A DNA stretch of 64,000 nt from Anastatus disparis (taxonomy: Eukaryota; Arthropoda; Insecta; Hymenoptera; Eupelmidae): assembly GCA_017163975.1 (NCBI GenBank), contig JAFFSR010000010.1, positions 1 to 64,000 of the forward strand. The letters are read 5' to 3'. A program made the position numbers and the translations under genes. Position 1 is the first letter of the stretch. The number at the start of each line of letters is the position of its first letter. A model generated the notes under the pieces. The model was not told the origin of the DNA. It was given only the letters and a program-made list of their open reading frames with translations, and did not search any database. This document shows positions 60,134 to 64,000 of this stretch, one piece after another.

Positions 60134-60457
60134 TTATAGTCTTTCACACAAGAAGTGATGACAGAGATGTCCACAAATAAATGAATCAAAATTGTGATAT
60201 CTTTTATAGTTGTATTTTACTTTTTTTACGTTAAAATATAACATGAGATCTATAGGGGATTTAAGATCACTTAAACTATCAAAATAAATCATTTCAGAAC
60301 CTCGTTTTCGAAAACATACCCAGAGAGTGCCTTTGTTTTAAAAATCATTTAAGTTAACTATAGCAGATTCGTTATGCCATGGACCATCAGAAGGTAAATT
60401 ATTTCTCATGAAAACACCTCATAAATATGGGATTTGCATCATACGCTCATACTTCAT
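60134..60457 (-). pseudogene. Polinton cysteine protease (Ulp1/adenain-type), catalytic His lost
   Basis: The frame reads MKYERMMQIPYL, stop, GVFMRNNLPSDGPWHNES, AIVNLNDF, stop, then GTLWVCFRKRG, IYFDSLSDLKSP and FICGHLCHHFL. These are the ordered motifs of the maturation protease: the GTHW-type His block, the YFDS Asp block and the CGHLC nucleophile. Here the His position is Leu (GTLWV) and two stops interrupt it, so it is dead. The start lies just downstream of the PLA2-protein stop (60468), consistent with polycistron-like packing. Confidence 0.75.
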
Positions 60458-60467
60458 AAGATGATAG

Positions 60468-62040
60468 TCAGTCAGTGCACGATTTGGCAAAGATGAATCG
60501 AAGTTTTTTTTTTTTAACTTGACCATGACCGATATGAGGTTTTATAAATAATCCTATTCCAGTTTTATATGGTTTAAAATAGAGACCTTTTCCTAGAGCA
60601 ATAGCTTCCATAGTTTTATTATGCCTCTTACTTTCTTCATAATTTTTCTGTGCAGCTTTAGCCTCATTTACTGCTTTAGCTATTCCAGCAGCTGCTCTAG
60701 CCAGAACACCAGTTGCACTTACTAGGAGAGTATCACAACTCCAGATCACGGATTTAGCTCAAACTTTGGGATAAGTTTCCAAATGTCAAAATATGAAAGT
60801 AAACAGAATTTTAGACACCAACGCTCGATATTTTCCTAGTTATAGGCAATTAAAGAAAATCACTAAAAAAGTTACTAGATTTTTAAACGCATATAGTTCC
60901 TTAGCATTGATAGCTAGAAGCTTGAAACTTGTTTTAAATGAAAGCTGAGCTTAAATCCTTTCGAAATAGAACCTACAGCATCTCAAAATATTATTTTTGA
61001 AGTTAATACTTCTTTTGGCGCGCCTCGAAAATTTGCTGGGTATAAAAATCCAATTTGCCAAATCCTTTCGAATGAGTAGTTATTGCATGTCAAAATATTA
61101 TTTTTTCCCAAAGTTATAACGTAATAAACATTAGACCCAATTTCAGCTTTTGTTATTAATTAATGTTTTAAAAAGAAAAATCAGGTCCACTGTTTATCAC
61201 GCTATAACTTTGGGAAAAAAAAATATTTTGATATGCAATAACTACTGATTCGAAAGAATTTGAGCTCAGCTTACATTTAAAACAAGTTTAAAGCTTCTAG
61301 CCATCAATGCTAAGGAACTATATGCGTTTAAAAATCTAGTAATTTTTTTAGTGGTTTTCTTTAATTGCCTATAACTAGGGAAATATTGAGCGTTGGTGTC
61401 TAAAATTCTATATCCTTTCATATTTTGACATTTGGAAACTTATTCCAAAGTTTGAGCAAAATCCGTGATCCGGAGTTGTGATACTCTCCTAGTTAGTGCT
61501 GTGAACAATGGTATGAAAAAAGGCAGAGCACCACCTATTTTTGATGTAATAGGTAGAATACGTGGAATAATAATTTTTTTCTTACCGCCAACGATCTTAA
61601 GAGCTTCACATTCACCTTTCAAGGCGGACTAAATAACTTTGCAGGAATGTTTACTTGGTTTTAATGATTTTTTACTTGCAGTACTACAGTTTTACTAATT
61701 TACTCAATTTTACATCTATTCCTGTCTTTCCTTTTAATTTCATAGCATTTGCAACAACGAAAGCAGTTGCTTTTTCAGTAAGACTTGCATTTTTGGCTCT
61801 AACACGCTGCCAAGCTTTATGAGCAAGCTTCATGTCAGCTGTTTTTCGATCAGCATTTTTATTAAAATAAGCTATGTCATGTTCTTTGCATGCTTGATCA
61901 AGTTAATTGATTTCTGTATTACCTCTTTTTAATCGCTTTTTCAGTTTTGTTCTGGGACCACAATATTGATATCCAGGAATATGTATTTTAATGTGTAAAT
62001 AATTGATTACTTTATTAAGTAATCCTTCACCCTTAGGGCG
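60468..62040 (-). pseudogene. Polinton PLA2-domain (parvovirus VP1-like) protein, split by a MITE
   Basis: From 62035 down: GEGLLNKVINYLHIKIHIPG, QYCGPRTKL, a stop, then LDQACKEHDIAYFNKNADR, the Ca-binding YCGP and His-Asp catalytic motifs of viral secreted-type phospholipase A2. Next comes the conserved helical region (AWQRVRAKNASLTEKATAF) and, after several stops, GGALPFFIPLFTAL. The MITE at 60722-61492 splits this from SATGVLARAAAGIAKAVNEA and IALGKGLYFKPYKTGIG, ending at 60468. The membrane-like Gly/Ala stretch and basic tail are usual for the family. Role in entry or capsid is known only from relatives; here it is broken. Confidence 0.75.
60722..61492. mobile_element. Tourist-like (PIF/Harbinger-type) foldback MITE, 771 bp
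   Basis: The ends CTAGGAGAGTATCACAACTC and complement are flanked by TTA (60719-60721, 61493-61495), the 3-bp TWA target of PIF/Harbinger elements. The two halves pair almost over the full length. It disrupts the Polinton PLA2-protein frame, and removal with one TTA keeps that frame. Non-coding. Confidence 0.88.
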
Positions 62041-62162
62041 CTTCTATGATTTGTGCACGAGCATCTGTCTTCGAGTATTGATTTACAACTGATCAATAAA
62101 ATATAAAACAAGCGTTTATATTTAAAAATGACCAATCTAAGATTTGACTTAGTTATATAAAC
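62041..62162. promoter_or_regulatory. Divergent intergenic region of the Polinton
   Basis: About 120 bp separates the leftward PLA2-protein gene from the rightward ATPase gene, so both promoters must lie here. ATATAAAC near 62155-62162 and its surroundings are TATA-like, but this is weak in AT-rich DNA. Confidence 0.35.
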
Positions 62163-62863
62163 ATGAATTTTACTGAGCAAAACGTTAAACTTCCCGTCGC
62201 CAACTTCAATTTTGGGAAAGTGAAGAGAAAAAAGCGACACGGGGAGTTACTTCCAGATAATATACGAGCAGTATTTTGTGGTCCACCGAACTGTCAAAAA
62301 AGTAATAGTTTACTTGCTATAATTATACACCCTAATGGTCTTAGATTTGAAAAATTGTATGTATATTTTAAATCCTTAAATCAACCGAAATACCGATTTC
62401 TTAAAAATAAAAAGTCTTGGAACCAATCGACGGGATACCATATCTACCGTTTAGTGAACATAAATTTGTAGTGTCTCCAGATGAAGCCCTACCTCATTTA
62501 ATTATGATTTTTGATGATGCGGCTTGTGAGAAGCAAGATAACGTCAGAGTTTTTTTCTGTATGGGGAGACACAAAAGTGTAGATAGCTTTTATCTATGTC
62601 AGTCATATGCTCATGCACCAAAACATCTCATCAGGGACAATATTAATTTGTTAGTAATTTATCGTCAAGATTATGTTAATCTTAAACATATCTATGAAGA
62701 CCATGTGAATACTGACTTAACTTTAAATGAATTTCAGAATCTTTGTACTGAATTCTGAAAAAATGACAAGTATGGATTTGTTGTTGTTGACAAAGATAGA
62801 GCAATGAATGATGGTAGATATAAAAAAGGATTTGACTATTTTGCCATTAAAAAGGAAGTATAA
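62163..62863 (+). pseudogene. Polinton genome-packaging ATPase (FtsK/HerA type), frameshifted
   Basis: ATG 62163. LLPDNIRAVFCGPPNCQKS is the Walker A region; the expected Gly before Lys is Gln (GPPNCQKS). After a frameshift near 62420, LPHLIMIFDDAACEKQDN is the Walker B block, followed by MGRHKSVDSFYLCQSYAHAP (sensor-like) and LLVIYRQDY. A TGA at 62756 replaces a Trp-like position, and the frame continues (YGFVVVDKDRAMNDGRYKKG) to TAA 62861. The protein would pump DNA into capsids. The order and motifs leave little doubt about identity. Confidence 0.83.
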
Positions 62864-62909
62864 ATCTTAATCTTTGCAGTTCAATTGTAGACAGCATCTT
62901 GTTAGCATG

Positions 62910-63842
62910 CCTGACTTTAAGAAAGAAACAAATATTCTTAGCGAGTTCTTACGAGCACACGAGGCTATTAAAAAATACTCTTTATTGAAAAAGAAGAGAG
63001 ATGATTTTGAAAAGTTTATTTGTGATACTTCAAAACCACTTATTACACCACTTGCAAAGCTTGTCGATTCGACAACTAAAAGTGTGTCACATTCTAATCA
63101 CATTTCGGCTATAGACGGTAACAGAAAATTGGCAAAATAAAGATTGAGATTCGATGAATCAAGTTATATTGTAAACGATATTAATGAGTCGGGTTCTGCG
63201 TTTGTTAATGATGCTCCTAATGACGTCATTAATTCATCATTCAATTCTGCAAATTCATCATTCAAATCTATGCATTCATTATTTGTATCTGCGTATAAAG
63301 AAAATGAGCCGACAGACTTTTTGTCAATGCTAAATGGAAGCCGCAGTAGAATCGATAACATATACGAAAAGTCAATGGGGTATATATGATAGATGATTCA
63401 CAAACTTAATTTGATGATAAAATAATAAAAGTGAAAGATTAAAGTTTTCCTACAAGCAGTGGTCTAATGGAATTGTTTTTCAAAAATGTACTAGATGATA
63501 ATCTTTCGAGTACAGCAGATCACAAGAATTATCGCATTATCCTGGGAGCAACAAATGCCCATAGCAAATGACTCTCCGAAGAGTAAAAAATATTCAAAAA
63601 TCACAGCATCAATGTTACGCAGTAATCACAGTAGAATATCTACTAGCGGAGGGGGTCTCATACCTTAATATAAAATAGCAAAAAAGAATACTCACATAGA
63701 TCTAGTCTACTGGGATGATCCAAATGAGCTTGTCGAGAGACTACGATTATTAATAGCCGAATGATCTACTGGAAATAATAATTACAACAATGAAATCCAA
63801 TCAATCATAGAAGAACTACGTGAAGCCGGACATATATATTGA
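62910..63842 (+). pseudogene. Polinton conserved protein of unknown function, multiply broken
   Basis: It begins MPDFKKETNILSEFLRAHEA at 62910. A helical, charged N-terminus (SLLKKKRDDFEKFICDTSKP) is followed by a stop at 63138. The frame then continues in register to 63387 with a Ser/Asn-rich linker. Past shifts and stops it contains LDDNLSSTADHKNYRI, LVYWDDPNELVERLRLL and NEIQSIIEELREAGHIY before TGA at 63840. The WDDPNELV and IIEELRE blocks are conserved in insect Polintons as I know them. Role unknown; it could be a capsid-associated or DNA-binding protein. Confidence 0.65.
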
Positions 63843-63873
63843 CGTACACAATTTTCAAATCAATAGTAGTAAT

Positions 63874-64000
63874 ATGAGCCTCGATGTGTTTAGTAGAAAA
63901 CTTGAGGGCTTGCGAATGAGTCATGGTCCTTGAGGTATTGGATTCAATTTTACATCAGATAGTAATTTTGATTTAGAAAATAAGCGTCTTTGCAATATTG
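63874..64000 (+). pseudogene. Polinton-associated protein, N-terminal fragment, runs off the window
   Basis: MSLDVFSRKLEGLRMSHGP is followed by an in-frame TGA where an Arg codon would fit, then GIGFNFTSDSNFDLENKRL to the window edge. Similar N-termini follow the WDDPNELV protein in insect Polintons (recollection). Function not known. Confidence 0.55.

Larger units (their letters stand above)
59670..64000. mobile_element. Polinton/Maverick (adintovirus-like) element, partial and decayed
   Basis: Five or six genes characteristic of insect Polintons lie together. Minus strand: structural protein, Ulp1-type protease, PLA2-domain protein. Plus strand, divergent from ~62040-62160: packaging ATPase and two further proteins. 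No integrase, DNA polymerase B or terminal repeat is in the window; the element continues past 64000. Every gene carries stops or shifts, and a Tourist-like MITE sits in the PLA2-protein gene. It is an old, inactive copy. Confidence 0.83.

Overview
The window looks like AT-rich insect nuclear DNA, probably hymenopteran (for example an ant). That is an inference from the mix of mobile elements and not from any diagnostic host gene. I see no confident complete host gene. Almost everything is satellite DNA, transposable elements nested in one another, and their decay products. The one plausible host-type remnant is a two-exon gene fragment on the minus strand at 15594-16358.

Layout. Positions 1-12322: a ~355-bp satellite in forward orientation, split by two related minus-strand I/R1/Jockey-group LINEs (1777-7135 and 7181-11237). 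The LINEs landed 45 bp apart, each with a 12-bp target duplication, and each carries a foldback (MITE-like) insertion. 12323-13870: a partial minus-strand LTR element. 15594-17785: the gene fragment, a palindrome-rich repeat and a TTAA-flanked foldback element. 17815-20280: seven units of the same satellite in reverse orientation, with a 711-bp dimeric higher-order repeat. 21982-27708: a structurally complete but frameshifted Helitron inside an AT-rich minisatellite. 29356-31022: a broken piggyBac transposase. 31849-50599: the 3' part of a second Helitron, invaded by (a) a 4.07-kb transposon with ~725-bp terminal inverted repeats and an unassigned transposase-like protein, (b) an 11.7-kb young Ty3/Gypsy element (331-bp LTRs with 3 differences), and (c) a TTAA foldback element. 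51226-53730: a foldback fragment and an internally deleted CR1-like LINE. 53940-55570: a ~165-bp tandem repeat. 56178-59156: foldback and terminal-inverted-repeat elements. 59670-64000: a decayed Polinton/Maverick (adintovirus-like) element with jelly-roll-like structural protein, Ulp1/adenain-type protease, a PLA2-domain protein, packaging ATPase and two further conserved proteins. The window ends inside it.

Most notable points: the Ty3/Gypsy polyprotein has an OTU-like cysteine protease domain, followed by a possible macro-like domain, between RNase H and integrase. The 4.07-kb transposon cannot be placed in a superfamily by eye, and its first putative catalytic Asp is Asn. Three foldback elements of different length share TTAA targets and GAGG(A/C)GGTC ends. 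The Helitron has ~250-bp internal inverted repeats around its Rep-helicase gene and zinc-finger-like coding sequence on the opposite strand.

No searches were run. Family names rest on visible motifs and known family architecture. All reading frames of the larger genes are interrupted, so nothing here is likely to make a full-length working protein except possibly by readthrough.
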